Shown here in pieces: positions 9,271-17,247 of a stretch of 64,000 bases of DNA (its first letter is position 1; every line of letters starts with the position of its first letter). Source of the stretch: Sphingomonas_R arantia (lineage in GTDB: Bacteria > Pseudomonadota > Alphaproteobacteria > Sphingomonadales > Sphingomonadaceae). The translations under genes were made by a program, and so were the position numbers. The stretch is from contig NZ_JBHUGS010000001.1 of assembly GCF_042682045.1 (NCBI RefSeq), positions 186,001-250,000 on the forward strand, read 5' to 3'. The notes under the pieces were generated by a model, which saw only the letters and a program-made list of their open reading frames with translations, was not told where the DNA came from and did not search any database.

Positions 9271-9278
9271 CCCGGGCG

Positions 9279-9485
9279 TTAAAGATCGCGCGGCTTGGCG
9301 GCTTTCGGACGATCGACCGGGGTTGCAGTCTCCTTCGGGCGGCAGATGCGGGTCGAGGGCTGGCAGGCGGTGCCGATGTTGGAGCAGGTTCGCCTGCCGG
9401 CGACGGTGGTGCAGGCGCGGCATTCGCGCTTGATGTCGGTGCAGAGCTGGGGCGCCGCGAGCATGAGTGCCAAGGTGAGCAGCAT
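9279..9485 (-). CDS. Small secreted cysteine-rich protein, unknown
   Basis: A 68-residue product with an N-terminal hydrophobic stretch (MLLTLALMLAAPQ) followed by six cysteines spaced through the mature part (CTDIKRECRACTT, RTCSNIGTAC, ICRPKE). This suggests export and disulfide formation in the periplasm, or metal binding. A GGGGAA sequence lies about 8 bp upstream of ATG 9485. It converges on tldD with only 8 bp between the stops. I do not recognise a family. It could be a chance ORF, but the signal-like N-terminus, cysteine pattern and ribosome-binding site argue that it is real. Confidence 0.55.
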   Translation of the reverse strand: MLLTLALMLAAPQLCTDIKRECRACTTVAGRRTCSNIGTACQPSTRICRPKETATPVDRPKAAKPRDL

Positions 9486-9653
9486 CGTCGTGGTTCCCCG
9501 TACGGAAGTGTCCCTATTTCCGCAGGTTACGGGTAGCCGATGTGCCGGGTCCAGTCACGGTCTTCGGCAGCGCGGTCGACATGTACGACAGCGGCTTTGG
9601 CTGTGGCGCAGAAGGCTGCGCACCCTTTTTCGGAACGGGGCGTTGCCGGTTCC

Positions 9654-9872
9654 ATGTCTTTGATCGAACTTGCACGCTTTCCCGATCGGATCCTGGGCGA
9701 ACTGGCGCGAGGGCGGCTGGCGGCGGATGGGATCGAGGCCGAGCTGTTCGATGACGGTTTCGGGGCGCTGGGGCTGGGCGTGATGGGCGGCGTGCGGCTG
9801 ATGGTGGCGCCGCGTGATGTCGCCGCGGCGGGCGAGGCGCTCGGGATCCAGCCGGACGGCGCGGGCGAATGA
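9654..9872 (+). CDS. DUF2007 putative signal-transducing protein
   Basis: A 72-residue protein, MSLIELARFPDRILGELARG onward, with the DUF2007 pattern: a short alpha-beta fold in which a substrate-contact region (LAADGIEAELFDDG) is followed by VRLMVAPRDVAAA. The family is related to PII-like small regulators, but its ligand is not known. The frame is open upstream to 9540, but that part is unlike the family, so ATG 9654 was chosen. Its stop overlaps the start of the following phosphatase-fold gene (ATGA), so both are coupled. Confidence 0.75.
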   Translation: MSLIELARFPDRILGELARGRLAADGIEAELFDDGFGALGLGVMGGVRLMVAPRDVAAAGEALGIQPDGAGE

Positions 9873-10585
9873 CGCGGACGATCACCGTCGCGAGCTACAA
9901 CGTCCACAAGGCCGTCGGCACCGACCGGAAGCGGCGGCCGGACCGGATCCTGGAGGTGCTGCACGAGATCGACGCCGATATCGTCGCGTTGCAGGAGGCC
10001 GACCAGCGTTTCGGCGCGAAACTGACCGCGATCCCGATCGACCTGATCGCCGAGCGGTCCGATTACCGGCCGGTCGGGTTCGGGGTGCGCCCCGGCGGGA
10101 TCGGCTGGCACGGCAATGCGATCTTCGTACGCAAGTCCGCGACGATCACCGACTGCCGCCCGCTGGACCTGCCCGTGCTGGAGCCGCGCGGCGCGGTGCT
10201 GGCCGATGTGCGGGTGGACGGCGCCGACGTGCGGATCGTGGGGATGCATCTGGACCTGTCGGGGCTGTGGCGGCGGCGACAGGCGAAAGCGGTGATCGCG
10301 CATGTCGCGGCGTGCGAGCGGGCGATGCCGACGGTGCTGATGGGCGACCTGAACGAATGGTCGCTGCACGGCGGGTGCCTGCGCGATTTCGGGGGGACGT
10401 ACCGGTTCGCGGCGACGGGGCGGAGTTTTCACGCCCGTCGGCCGATGGCGGCGCTCGACCGGATTCTGGTCGGACCGGGGGTGGATGTGATCGATTCCGG
10501 GGTTCACCACAGCCACAAGGCATCGCTGGCGTCGGACCATCTGCCGATCTGGGCCAAGCTGCGCGTACCGGCTCCGTCCGGATGA
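9869..10585 (+). CDS. Endonuclease/exonuclease/phosphatase family protein
   Basis: A 238-residue protein of the EEP (DNase I-like) superfamily. The N-terminal SYNVHKAVG, the metal-binding glutamate in IVALQEADQRF, GMHLDLSG, MGDLNEWS and the C-terminal ASDHLPIWAKL are the catalytic blocks in the usual order, so it should be an active Mg-dependent phosphodiesterase or phosphatase. Homologues act on nucleic acids, sphingomyelin or phosphoinositides, and the substrate here is unknown. There is no signal peptide. It is translationally coupled to the DUF2007 gene and followed 16 bp later by the MpaB-like gene. Confidence 0.88.
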   Translation: MTRTITVASYNVHKAVGTDRKRRPDRILEVLHEIDADIVALQEADQRFGAKLTAIPIDLIAERSDYRPVGFGVRPGGIGWHGNAIFVRKSATITDCRPLDLPVLEPRGAVLADVRVDGADVRIVGMHLDLSGLWRRRQAKAVIAHVAACERAMPTVLMGDLNEWSLHGGCLRDFGGTYRFAATGRSFHARRPMAALDRILVGPGVDVIDSGVHHSHKASLASDHLPIWAKLRVPAPSG

Positions 10586-10601
10586 GGGACGCGGCAACCC
10601 C

Positions 10602-11426
10602 GTGCTGAGCATGCCGCGTGCGGCGATCCGCGCGCGGATCGAAGCGTTGCTGGGGGCGGACGGCAGCCTGGATCGTCCGCCGGGCGACGACGGGTTGTTC
10701 GGGCCACGATCGGCGGCGTGGGCGGTGCATGGGGACGTCACCGCGATGCTGATCGGCGGCGTGTCGTCGCTGCTGCTCCAGATGCTGCATCCGGCCGCGC
10801 TGGCGGGCGTGCTGGACCATAGCGATTTTCGGCGCGACATGCGTGGGCGGCTGCTGCGTACCGCACGGTTCGTGGGGATCACTACCTATGGATCGACCGC
10901 GGCGGCGGAGGCGGCGATCGCGCGCGTGCGGCGGATCCATGCGGGCGTGAGGGGCACCGTGCCGGGCGGCGCGGCGTACAGCGCGAACGACCCGGATCTG
11001 CTCGGCTGGGTCCATGTGGCGGAGACGACGAGCTTCCTGGCGGCGCACCTGCGTTACCGTGATCCGTGGTTTCCGGCGCGGCGGCAGGACGCCTATCACG
11101 CCGAGATGGCGGAAGTGGCGCGGCGACTGGGTGCGCGCGACGTGCCTGCAACCCGGCGCGCTGCGGCTGCGTATATGAAAGCTGCGCGGCCAGAACTTCG
11201 CGCGGATGCACGGACCCGGGACGTGGCGCGGCTGATCCTGACGCAGGCGGCGCCGGATGCGGTGGCCGTGCCGTTCCAGCGGCTGGTGCTGGAGGCTGGC
11301 GTGGACCTGCTGCCGCGGTGGGCGCGCGCGATGCATGGGCTGGACAGGTCGGTGCCGGTGCGCATCGCGACGCGTACGGGTGCCGCAATGGCGGGCCGGG
11401 CGGTGCGGTGGGCGATGACGACGTAA
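10602..11426 (+). CDS. Oxygenase MpaB family protein (DUF2236)
   Basis: A 274-residue protein with the DUF2236/MpaB-like pattern: LLQMLHPAALAGVLDHSDFR near residue 60, then RTARFVGITTYG, and a GWVHVAETTSF block. Family members such as the rubber oxygenase Lcp and fungal MpaB bind heme b, with conserved histidines in these regions. A role in oxidising hydrophobic substrates is possible but unproven here. The start is GTG 10602 or ATG 10611. It follows the EEP gene closely and probably shares its mRNA. Function beyond the family is open. Confidence 0.8.
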   Translation: MLSMPRAAIRARIEALLGADGSLDRPPGDDGLFGPRSAAWAVHGDVTAMLIGGVSSLLLQMLHPAALAGVLDHSDFRRDMRGRLLRTARFVGITTYGSTAAAEAAIARVRRIHAGVRGTVPGGAAYSANDPDLLGWVHVAETTSFLAAHLRYRDPWFPARRQDAYHAEMAEVARRLGARDVPATRRAAAAYMKAARPELRADARTRDVARLILTQAAPDAVAVPFQRLVLEAGVDLLPRWARAMHGLDRSVPVRIATRTGAAMAGRAVRWAMTT

Positions 11427-11493
11427 GTAAGGGCTTGTTGATATTCGTTCGATAGATAGCATTCGCTGCATCGCTGGCAGCCGGAAAGTCGAT

Positions 11494-13674
11494 ATGCGTG
11501 CTGCACCCCACCTTTTGAACGAGGATGCCAGGCTGCTGGCGCTGGCCGCGTATGACATCCAGCCGAACGTCGAGGATCCTGCGCTGACGCGGATCGTCGG
11601 TCTGGCGGCACGGATGTTCTCGGCACCGGTCGCGCTTATTTCACTGGTCGGCCGCGATACGCAGCAGTTCGCGGCGCGGATCGGGGTGGACGCTTGCAGC
11701 GCACCGCGCGACACGTCCTTCTGCGGGCATGTGATCGCGCAGGACGACATCATGGTCGTGAACGATGCGACGCTGGACGTGCGGTTCGCCGACAATCCCA
11801 ACGTCGTGGACGGTCTGCGCGTCCGTTTCTATGCCGGTGTTCCGTTGCGGTCGCCCGACGGCTTCGCGCTCGGCACGCTGTGCGTGAACGATCACCGGCC
11901 GCGCAACGGCATGTCGGATGCGGACCGCGAGAATCTGCGGACGCTGGGTGCGCTGGTGACCGACCGGCTGGAGACGCGGCGGGCGGTGACGGCCGGGGCG
12001 GTCGAGCAGTCGCGGTTCCAGAGCATCGCCGCGACGTCGCCGGACGGCATCGTCTGCGCCGACGACATGGGGCGGATCACGTTCTGGAACGCCGGTTGCG
12101 AACGGGTGTTCGGGTTTTCCGCGGAGGAGGCGATCGGACAACAGATCGACCTGATCGTGCCGGCGCGGATGCGCGGCGGGCATGACGGTGGCCTGCGCCG
12201 CGCGGCGCTGGGCGGCCCGACGTTCATGGTCGGCACCACGGTTGAACTGGACGCCGAGCACAAGGACGGGACCGAGTTTCCGATCGAGCTCTCGCTGTCG
12301 ATGTGGCGGGAAGGGACGCAGGCGAGTTTCGGCGCGATCATCCGCGACATCCGCGAACGGCGCGCCAACGAGACGCGGCTGTTCAACATGGCGCATCTCG
12401 ACGGGCTGACCGCGTTGCCGAACCGTGCCGTGATGCTGACCCGGATCGGGGAGTGCATGGCGGCGAACGAACCGCTCGCCGTGCTGATGCTGGACCTGGA
12501 CGGGTTCAAGAACGTCAACGACACGCTGGGCCATACAGCGGGCGACGTCGTCCTGCGCGAAGTGGCGCGGCGCGTGCTGGAATGCATCCGCCCGATCGAT
12601 ACCGTGGCGCGGTTGGGTGGCGACGAGTTCGCGATCATGATCCCCGGCACGGGCAGCGCGCGTGGCACGGTGGGCGCGGTGGCGGACCAGATGATCGCCG
12701 CGATCGGCGCGCCCTATGTGATCGACGGGCAGGTGATCCATATCGGGGCCAGCATCGGCATCGCATCCGCGCCCGACGACGGGGACCATGCCGAGGACCT
12801 GCTGTCGGCCGCCGACCTGGCGATGTACCATGCCAAGGGCGAGGGGCGGAATTGCCGGCGTTTCTTCACGCCGCCGTTGCGCGACGCGGTCGTCCACCGG
12901 CGCGCGTTCGAGGGCGAATTGCGCCGCGCGATCGACGAGGGGGAGTTCGAGCTCTTCTACCAGCCGCAGGTGCGGATCAGCGACGGCGTGCTGCTGGGCG
13001 TCGAGGCGCTGCTGCGCTGGCGGCATCCGGAACAGGGGCTGCTGGAGCCGGCGCGGTTCCTGCCGACGATCGAGAACGGCCTGCTCGCGCCCGACGTGGG
13101 CCGCTGGGTGCTGGAGACCGCGTGCGACCATGCGGTGGCGTTGCGCGGACGGATGCCGGCGCTGGTTATGGGCGTGAACCTGTTCGGGGCGCAGTTCCGC
13201 ACCGGGCGGCTGGCCGAGGAGGTGATCGGGGTGCTGGCCCGCACCGGCCTGCCGCCGACCGCGCTGGAACTGGAGATCACCGAGAATATCGCGCTGCGTC
13301 ACGACGAGACGATGCTGCCCCCGCTGAAGGTGCTGCGCGAGCTTGGCGTGGGTGTGGCGTTCGACGATTTCGGCACGGGCTTCGCGTCGCTCAGCCTGCT
13401 GAAACGCTACCCGCTGACCCGGTTGAAGATCGACCGCAGCTTCATCCGCGAAATCGGCACGGATCGGTCCGACACCGCGGTGGTGAGCGCGATGGTGTTC
13501 CTGTCGCGTGGGTTGGGGATCGAGGTGATCGCGGAGGGCGTCGAGACCGAGGAACAGCGCGACCTGTTGCGCGCCTGCGGGTGCGACGTGGTGCAGGGGT
13601 ATCTTTACGGCAAGCCGATGGCGTTGAGCGACCTGCATGACTTTATCGGGATGCAGTTGCGGATGGTGGCGTGA
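11494..13674 (+). CDS. GAF-PAS-GGDEF-EAL cyclic-di-GMP turnover protein
   Basis: A 726-residue cytoplasmic signalling protein without membrane segments. Domains in order: GAF (about 20-160), PAS (about 170-290, FQSIAATSPDGIVCADD), GGDEF (about 300-460) and EAL (about 475-720). The diguanylate cyclase site GGDEF near residue 375 is intact, and an RxxD inhibition site (RPID) lies five residues before it. The phosphodiesterase site is also intact (EALLRW, then DDFGTGFASL and EVIAEGVET). Both making and breaking of c-di-GMP are therefore possible, with the GAF and PAS domains as sensors. It stands alone between the MpaB-like gene and tRNA-Gly. Regulation is not visible. Confidence 0.94.
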   Translation: MRAAPHLLNEDARLLALAAYDIQPNVEDPALTRIVGLAARMFSAPVALISLVGRDTQQFAARIGVDACSAPRDTSFCGHVIAQDDIMVVNDATLDVRFADNPNVVDGLRVRFYAGVPLRSPDGFALGTLCVNDHRPRNGMSDADRENLRTLGALVTDRLETRRAVTAGAVEQSRFQSIAATSPDGIVCADDMGRITFWNAGCERVFGFSAEEAIGQQIDLIVPARMRGGHDGGLRRAALGGPTFMVGTTVELDAEHKDGTEFPIELSLSMWREGTQASFGAIIRDIRERRANETRLFNMAHLDGLTALPNRAVMLTRIGECMAANEPLAVLMLDLDGFKNVNDTLGHTAGDVVLREVARRVLECIRPIDTVARLGGDEFAIMIPGTGSARGTVGAVADQMIAAIGAPYVIDGQVIHIGASIGIASAPDDGDHAEDLLSAADLAMYHAKGEGRNCRRFFTPPLRDAVVHRRAFEGELRRAIDEGEFELFYQPQVRISDGVLLGVEALLRWRHPEQGLLEPARFLPTIENGLLAPDVGRWVLETACDHAVALRGRMPALVMGVNLFGAQFRTGRLAEEVIGVLARTGLPPTALELEITENIALRHDETMLPPLKVLRELGVGVAFDDFGTGFASLSLLKRYPLTRLKIDRSFIREIGTDRSDTAVVSAMVFLSRGLGIEVIAEGVETEEQRDLLRACGCDVVQGYLYGKPMALSDLHDFIGMQLRMVA

Positions 13675-13776
13675 GGCGGCGTGTTGCAGCGCTGATCTGA
13701 TTCGCTGGGGGTGCCGTCCCCGCCGGACGTGCTAGGCGATTGTCTGCGAACTTTGATGTCGGGCGCTGTCGGCCGT

Positions 13777-13820
13777 CTCGGCTGCGCTCGACGGGTCCCT
13801 CGACTTCGCTCGGGATGAAC
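13777..13820. repeat. Dispersed repeat, GGCTGCGCTCGA...CTCGACTTCGCTCGGGATG family
   Basis: This intergenic element is nearly identical to one at 59286-59330: GGCTGCGCTCGA, GGGTCCCTCGACTTCGCTC, GGGATG. The 13675-13935 stretch holds no gene. The ORFs there read only through this repeat and the tRNA. Confidence 0.7.
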
Positions 13821-13922
13821 AGGGTTGGTTAGATGCCTGGATCGCATCCCGTGGTGTCAGGATAGACGCCCGGACGACCAAAAAGCGGCCTAGCTTACGC
13901 TGACCACTCACATTTTGTTCTA

Positions 13923-13938
13923 CCAGTTCGGAAACTGG
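13923..13938 (-). other. Hairpin overlapping the tRNA-Gly 3' CCA
   Basis: Read on the minus strand, CCAGTT-TCCG-AACTGG forms a 6-bp stem with a UNCG-type tetraloop, and its first three bases are the encoded CCA end of tRNA-Gly. The downstream sequence TAGAACAAAATG lacks a T-run. It may be a 3' processing or attenuating structure. The base pairing is seen, but the role is inferred. Confidence 0.4.
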
Positions 13939-14010
13939 AGCGGGCGAAGGGATTCGAACCCTCGACCCCAACCTTGGCAAGGTTGTGCTCTACCCCTGAG
14001 CTACGCCCGC
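13936..14010 (-). tRNA. tRNA-Gly (GCC)
   Basis: The minus strand begins GCGGGCGTAGCTCAGGGGTA and pairs its acceptor GCGGGCG with CGCCCGC at the other end. It has the D arm AGCTC...GAGC, an anticodon stem around TTGCCAA with anticodon GCC, and the T arm with GGTTCGAATCC. CCA is encoded at 13938-13936 after discriminator T. Length is 75 nt with CCA and has no variable arm, as expected for glycine. Confidence 0.97.
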
Positions 14011-14191
14011 TCGGCGCTGTTCGCTTGGGAAGTTCGTCCGAACCACCCTGCGGCAGGCGGCGGCTAATATCCGCAGCATCCCCGGTCGGCAACCCCTTAT
14101 CTTTGCGCATGTGCGAAAAGCCGGCGGGGCTTGGCATCGGGGCGGGCCGCGCCACATAGGGGGGCGACGGAACGACAGGGAGACGGTGACG

Positions 14192-15100
14192 GTGGCGACA
14201 CTTGGCATGACGGCAGCCGAACGCGAGGCGATCGAGGGTTTTCGGCGCGACGTGGTCGAGCCGTCGATGGACGCGCTGGTCATCGTGGATTTCTGGGCGG
14301 ACTGGTGCGGGCCGTGCAAGGCGCTGACGCCGCTGCTGGAAAAGGTCGCGGCCGACTATGCCGCGCGCGGCGTGAAGCTGGTCAAGGTCAATGTCGATGA
14401 GCAGAAGGCGGTCGCGGCGCAATTCCGCATCCAGTCGCTGCCGACGGTCTATGCGATCTTCCAGGGGCAGCTGGTCGCCGACATGACGCCGGCGCGCACC
14501 GAGGGGCAGCTGACCCAGATGCTCGACCAGATCCTGAAGCAGCTGCCGCTCAAGACCGATGCGGCCGCGGCGGAGGCGGATTTGGTGCCGCTGATCGCCA
14601 TGGCCGAGGAAGTGCTGGAGAGCGGCGACGCGGAACGTGCGCTATCGATCTACCGCCAGCTGGGCGAGATGGCGCCGGACAATCTGACCGTCGTGGCGGG
14701 CGAGGCGCGTGCGCTGTTGCTGGGCGGTGCGGTGGACGAGGCGGCGGAGCTGCTCGATTCGGTGCCGGTGGAGAAGGCGAACGACCCGGCGCTGATGCAG
14801 GCGCGGGCGGCGCTTGCGCTGGCGAAGGAAACGGCACCGGTCGACGACCTCGCCCCGCTGGAGGCGCGGATCGCGGCCGACCCGGACGATCATGAGGCGC
14901 GCTACGAACTGGCCGGCGCGCTGATGACCAGCGACCGCGACCGGGCGGCGGACGTGCTGCTCGAATCGATCGCGCGTGATCGTGACTGGAACGAGGGCGC
15001 GGCGCGAGCGCGGCTGCTGACGTTGTTCGCGGCGGTCGGGCTGATGGACCCGTGGGTCGGGGCGCAGCGCCGGCGGCTGTCCGCGGTCCTGTTCACATGA
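14192..15100 (+). CDS. cnoX: Thioredoxin-fold co-chaperone with TPR region (CnoX/YbbN-like)
   Basis: A 302-residue protein: an N-terminal thioredoxin domain (residues 1-125) with WADWCGPCK, keeping both cysteines (C39, C42), then a TPR-like helical region of the YbbN family. In this family it holds unfolded or oxidised proteins and passes them to chaperonins. The intact CGPC may also allow redox activity. The start is GTG 14192, 9 bp after AGGGAG at 14177-14182. An earlier GTG at 14186 is too close to that site. Its stop overlaps the start of the LON-domain gene, forming a proteostasis trio. Confidence 0.88.
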   Translation: MATLGMTAAEREAIEGFRRDVVEPSMDALVIVDFWADWCGPCKALTPLLEKVAADYAARGVKLVKVNVDEQKAVAAQFRIQSLPTVYAIFQGQLVADMTPARTEGQLTQMLDQILKQLPLKTDAAAAEADLVPLIAMAEEVLESGDAERALSIYRQLGEMAPDNLTVVAGEARALLLGGAVDEAAELLDSVPVEKANDPALMQARAALALAKETAPVDDLAPLEARIAADPDDHEARYELAGALMTSDRDRAADVLLESIARDRDWNEGAARARLLTLFAAVGLMDPWVGAQRRRLSAVLFT

Positions 15101-15735
15101 GCGAGGGCAAGCGCCATCGCCTGTCGGTCTTCCCGCTGGCCGGGGCGCTGCTGTTCCCGCGTGCGCAGCTGCCGTTGCATCTGTTCGAGCCGCGGTACCG
15201 CGCGTTGATCACCGATGCGCTGGCGCGTGATCGGCGGATCGGGATGGTGCAGCCGCGTGAGGGCGGCGACGATCGCCGGCCGGCGCTGTACGATGTCGGC
15301 TGCGTCGGGCGGATCGCGCAGTTCGAGGCGCTGGACGACGGGCGGTTCAACATCGTGCTGGAAGGGATCACGCGGTTCCGGATCCTGAGCGAGATGGATG
15401 TGACCACGCCGTTCCGCCAGGTGCAGGCCAGTTTCGACGATTATGACGACACGGCCGAGCCCGACCCGCTGGCCAGCGTGCTGCGTGCCGACCTGGAACG
15501 CGAATCGCGGCGCTTTGCCGATGCGCGGGGGTATCAACTCGACTGGGACGCGGTGGCGCGGCTCGACGACGAATCGCTGGTGAACGGCATCGCGCAGATC
15601 GCGCCGTTCGATGCGGCCGCCAAGCAGGCGTTGCTGGAGGCGCGGACGATCGTCGACCGGGCGGACCTGATCGTGCAGTTCCTGCTGTTCTTCCGTCTGC
15701 GCGACGGGGACGACGACGGGGCGACGATGCAGTGA
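15097..15735 (+). CDS. LON peptidase substrate-binding domain protein
   Basis: A 212-residue stand-alone LON N-terminal domain (RLSVFPLAGALLFPRAQLPLHLFEPRY). It lacks the ATPase and serine protease parts of Lon. Such proteins are common in alphaproteobacteria and are thought to recognise damaged proteins, but their partner is unclear. ATG 15097 overlaps the cnoX stop by ATGA, and the gene ends in a GTGA overlap with the next small gene, so all three are expected to be translated together. The earlier frame extension to 15052 lies inside cnoX and was rejected. Confidence 0.9.
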   Translation: MSEGKRHRLSVFPLAGALLFPRAQLPLHLFEPRYRALITDALARDRRIGMVQPREGGDDRRPALYDVGCVGRIAQFEALDDGRFNIVLEGITRFRILSEMDVTTPFRQVQASFDDYDDTAEPDPLASVLRADLERESRRFADARGYQLDWDAVARLDDESLVNGIAQIAPFDAAAKQALLEARTIVDRADLIVQFLLFFRLRDGDDDGATMQ

Positions 15736-15905
15736 GCGCGGGGCCCGATCCGGTGCTGGTGGCGAAGCTGGTGTGCCCGCGGACGCGGACGGCGCTGCGC
15801 TGGGATGATGCGTGCGGGCTGCTGGTGTCGGACAGCGCGGGACTTGGGTATCCGGTGCGGGACGGCGTGCCGGTGCTGCTGGTCGAGGCGGCGGTCGCTA
15901 TCTGA
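15732..15905 (+). CDS. Trm112 family protein (YcaR-like)
   Basis: A 57-residue protein starting at GTG 15732, which overlaps the LON-domain stop (GTGA). The peptide reads LVAKLVCPRTRTALRW, then GYPVRDGVPVLL, matching the Trm112/UPF0434 fold with its PVRDGVPVLL ending. Only the first of the usual zinc cysteine pairs is partly kept (C in VCPR). Trm112 proteins activate methyltransferases. Bacterial members are often adjacent to lipid A or LON-domain genes. The small size is typical. Confidence 0.85.
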   Translation: MSAGPDPVLVAKLVCPRTRTALRWDDACGLLVSDSAGLGYPVRDGVPVLLVEAAVAI

Positions 15906-15965
15906 TCGACCGGGGGGATGCGGGGCCTCTTACGTCGCCCGCCCGATCCCGCTATGCGCCCCGGC

Positions 15966-16862
15966 ATGAACCACCATCTCGATCCCGTGCTGCTTGCCAA
16001 GGCGGAGACGCTGACCGAGGCGTTGCCGTATCTGATCCGCTATGCCGGCGCGACGTTCGTCGTGAAATATGGCGGTCATGCGATGGGCGATCCGGCCGCG
16101 GCGGAGGATTTCGCGCAAGATATCGTGCTGCTGAAGGCGGTCGGGATCAACCCGGTCGTGGTGCATGGCGGCGGGCCGCAGATCGGCGCGATGCTGAAGA
16201 CGCTGGGCGTCGAATCGACGTTCGTCGACGGGCTGCGCGTGACCGATGCGCGGACCGCGCGGGTGGCGGAGATGGTGCTGTCCGGTCAGATCAACAAGGA
16301 ACTGGTCGGCTGGATCGGCCATGCCGGGGGCCGCGCGGTCGGCATTTCGGGCAAGGACGGCAATGCCGTGACCGTGGAGAAGGTGCGGCGCACGCGGATC
16401 GACCCGGTCAGCGGTGTCGAGGAAGCGGTCGACCTGGGCTTCGTGGGCGAGCCGGTCGATATCGATCGGCGGCTGTTCGACACGCTGTCGAAGGCGGGGA
16501 TGATCCCGGTGGTGGCACCGATCGGGCTGGGGCCGGACGGTGAGACCTATAACGTCAACGCCGACACGATGGCTGGTGCGCTGGCGATCGCGCTGGGGGC
16601 GGAGCGGCTGTTCCTGCTGACCGACGTGGCGGGCGTGCTCGACAAGGACAAGGCGCTGCTGACCGACCTGACGCCGGCGGCGATCGCGGCGCTGCGCACG
16701 GACGGGACGATCACGGGGGGCATGATCCCGAAGCTGGAGACCTGCGTCGATGCGGTCGAGGGCGGGGTGGACGCCGCGGTGATCCTGGACGGGCGCGTGC
16801 CGCATGCGATGCTGATCGAGATCTTCACGCGCCAGGGCGCGGGGACGCTGGTGCGGCGGTAG
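15966..16862 (+). CDS. argB: Acetylglutamate kinase
   Basis: A 298-residue enzyme that phosphorylates N-acetyl-L-glutamate in the arginine pathway. Signature blocks are FVVKYGGHAM, VVVHGGGPQIG, an NADTMAGALA block and LLTDVAGVLD, in family order. I took ATG 15966 (MNHHLDPVLLAKAE); the frame is open back to 15918 but the family starts near here. Spacing to YggT is 87 bp, so they may not be one operon. argG lies in the window at 27.2 kb but is not linked. Confidence 0.96.
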   Translation: MNHHLDPVLLAKAETLTEALPYLIRYAGATFVVKYGGHAMGDPAAAEDFAQDIVLLKAVGINPVVVHGGGPQIGAMLKTLGVESTFVDGLRVTDARTARVAEMVLSGQINKELVGWIGHAGGRAVGISGKDGNAVTVEKVRRTRIDPVSGVEEAVDLGFVGEPVDIDRRLFDTLSKAGMIPVVAPIGLGPDGETYNVNADTMAGALAIALGAERLFLLTDVAGVLDKDKALLTDLTPAAIAALRTDGTITGGMIPKLETCVDAVEGGVDAAVILDGRVPHAMLIEIFTRQGAGTLVRR

Positions 16863-16949
16863 GGTTTTACCCGAGCCCACCCTGCCATTGCCCGGCAAGG
16901 CCGCCCCGGCTAAGGCCTTGGGCAATCAACTCGCACATGCGGAGCCGCC

Positions 16950-17243
16950 ATGATCGCCATCCTACAGATCATCAATCTGCTGCTCGGTCTGCTGCTGTAC
17001 ATCATCATCGCGCAGGCGATTCTGAGCTGGCTGATCGCGTTCAACGTCATCAACACGTCGAACGATTTCGTGCGGCAGGTGCTCTATGCGCTCGATCGGA
17101 TCACGGAGCCGCTGTACCGGCCGATCCGCAAGATCCTGCCCGATTTCGGGGCCCTCGATCTGTCGCCGATGGTGGTGATCCTGCTGATCTACATCCTGCG
17201 CACGATCATCATCCCCAACATCGCGATGAGCCTGATGAGCTGA
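16950..17243 (+). CDS. YggT family membrane protein
   Basis: A 97-residue protein with two transmembrane segments (LLGLLLYIIIAQAILSWLI; VVILLIYILRTIIIP) and the YggT motif ITEPLYRPIRKILPDFGALDLSP between them. YggT proteins are linked to cell division, osmotic tolerance and membrane organisation, and the biochemical role is not settled. It ends 4 bp before folD and is likely in one transcript with folD and the MarC gene. Confidence 0.9.
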   Translation: MIAILQIINLLLGLLLYIIIAQAILSWLIAFNVINTSNDFVRQVLYALDRITEPLYRPIRKILPDFGALDLSPMVVILLIYILRTIIIPNIAMSLMS

Positions 17244-17247
17244 TCGG

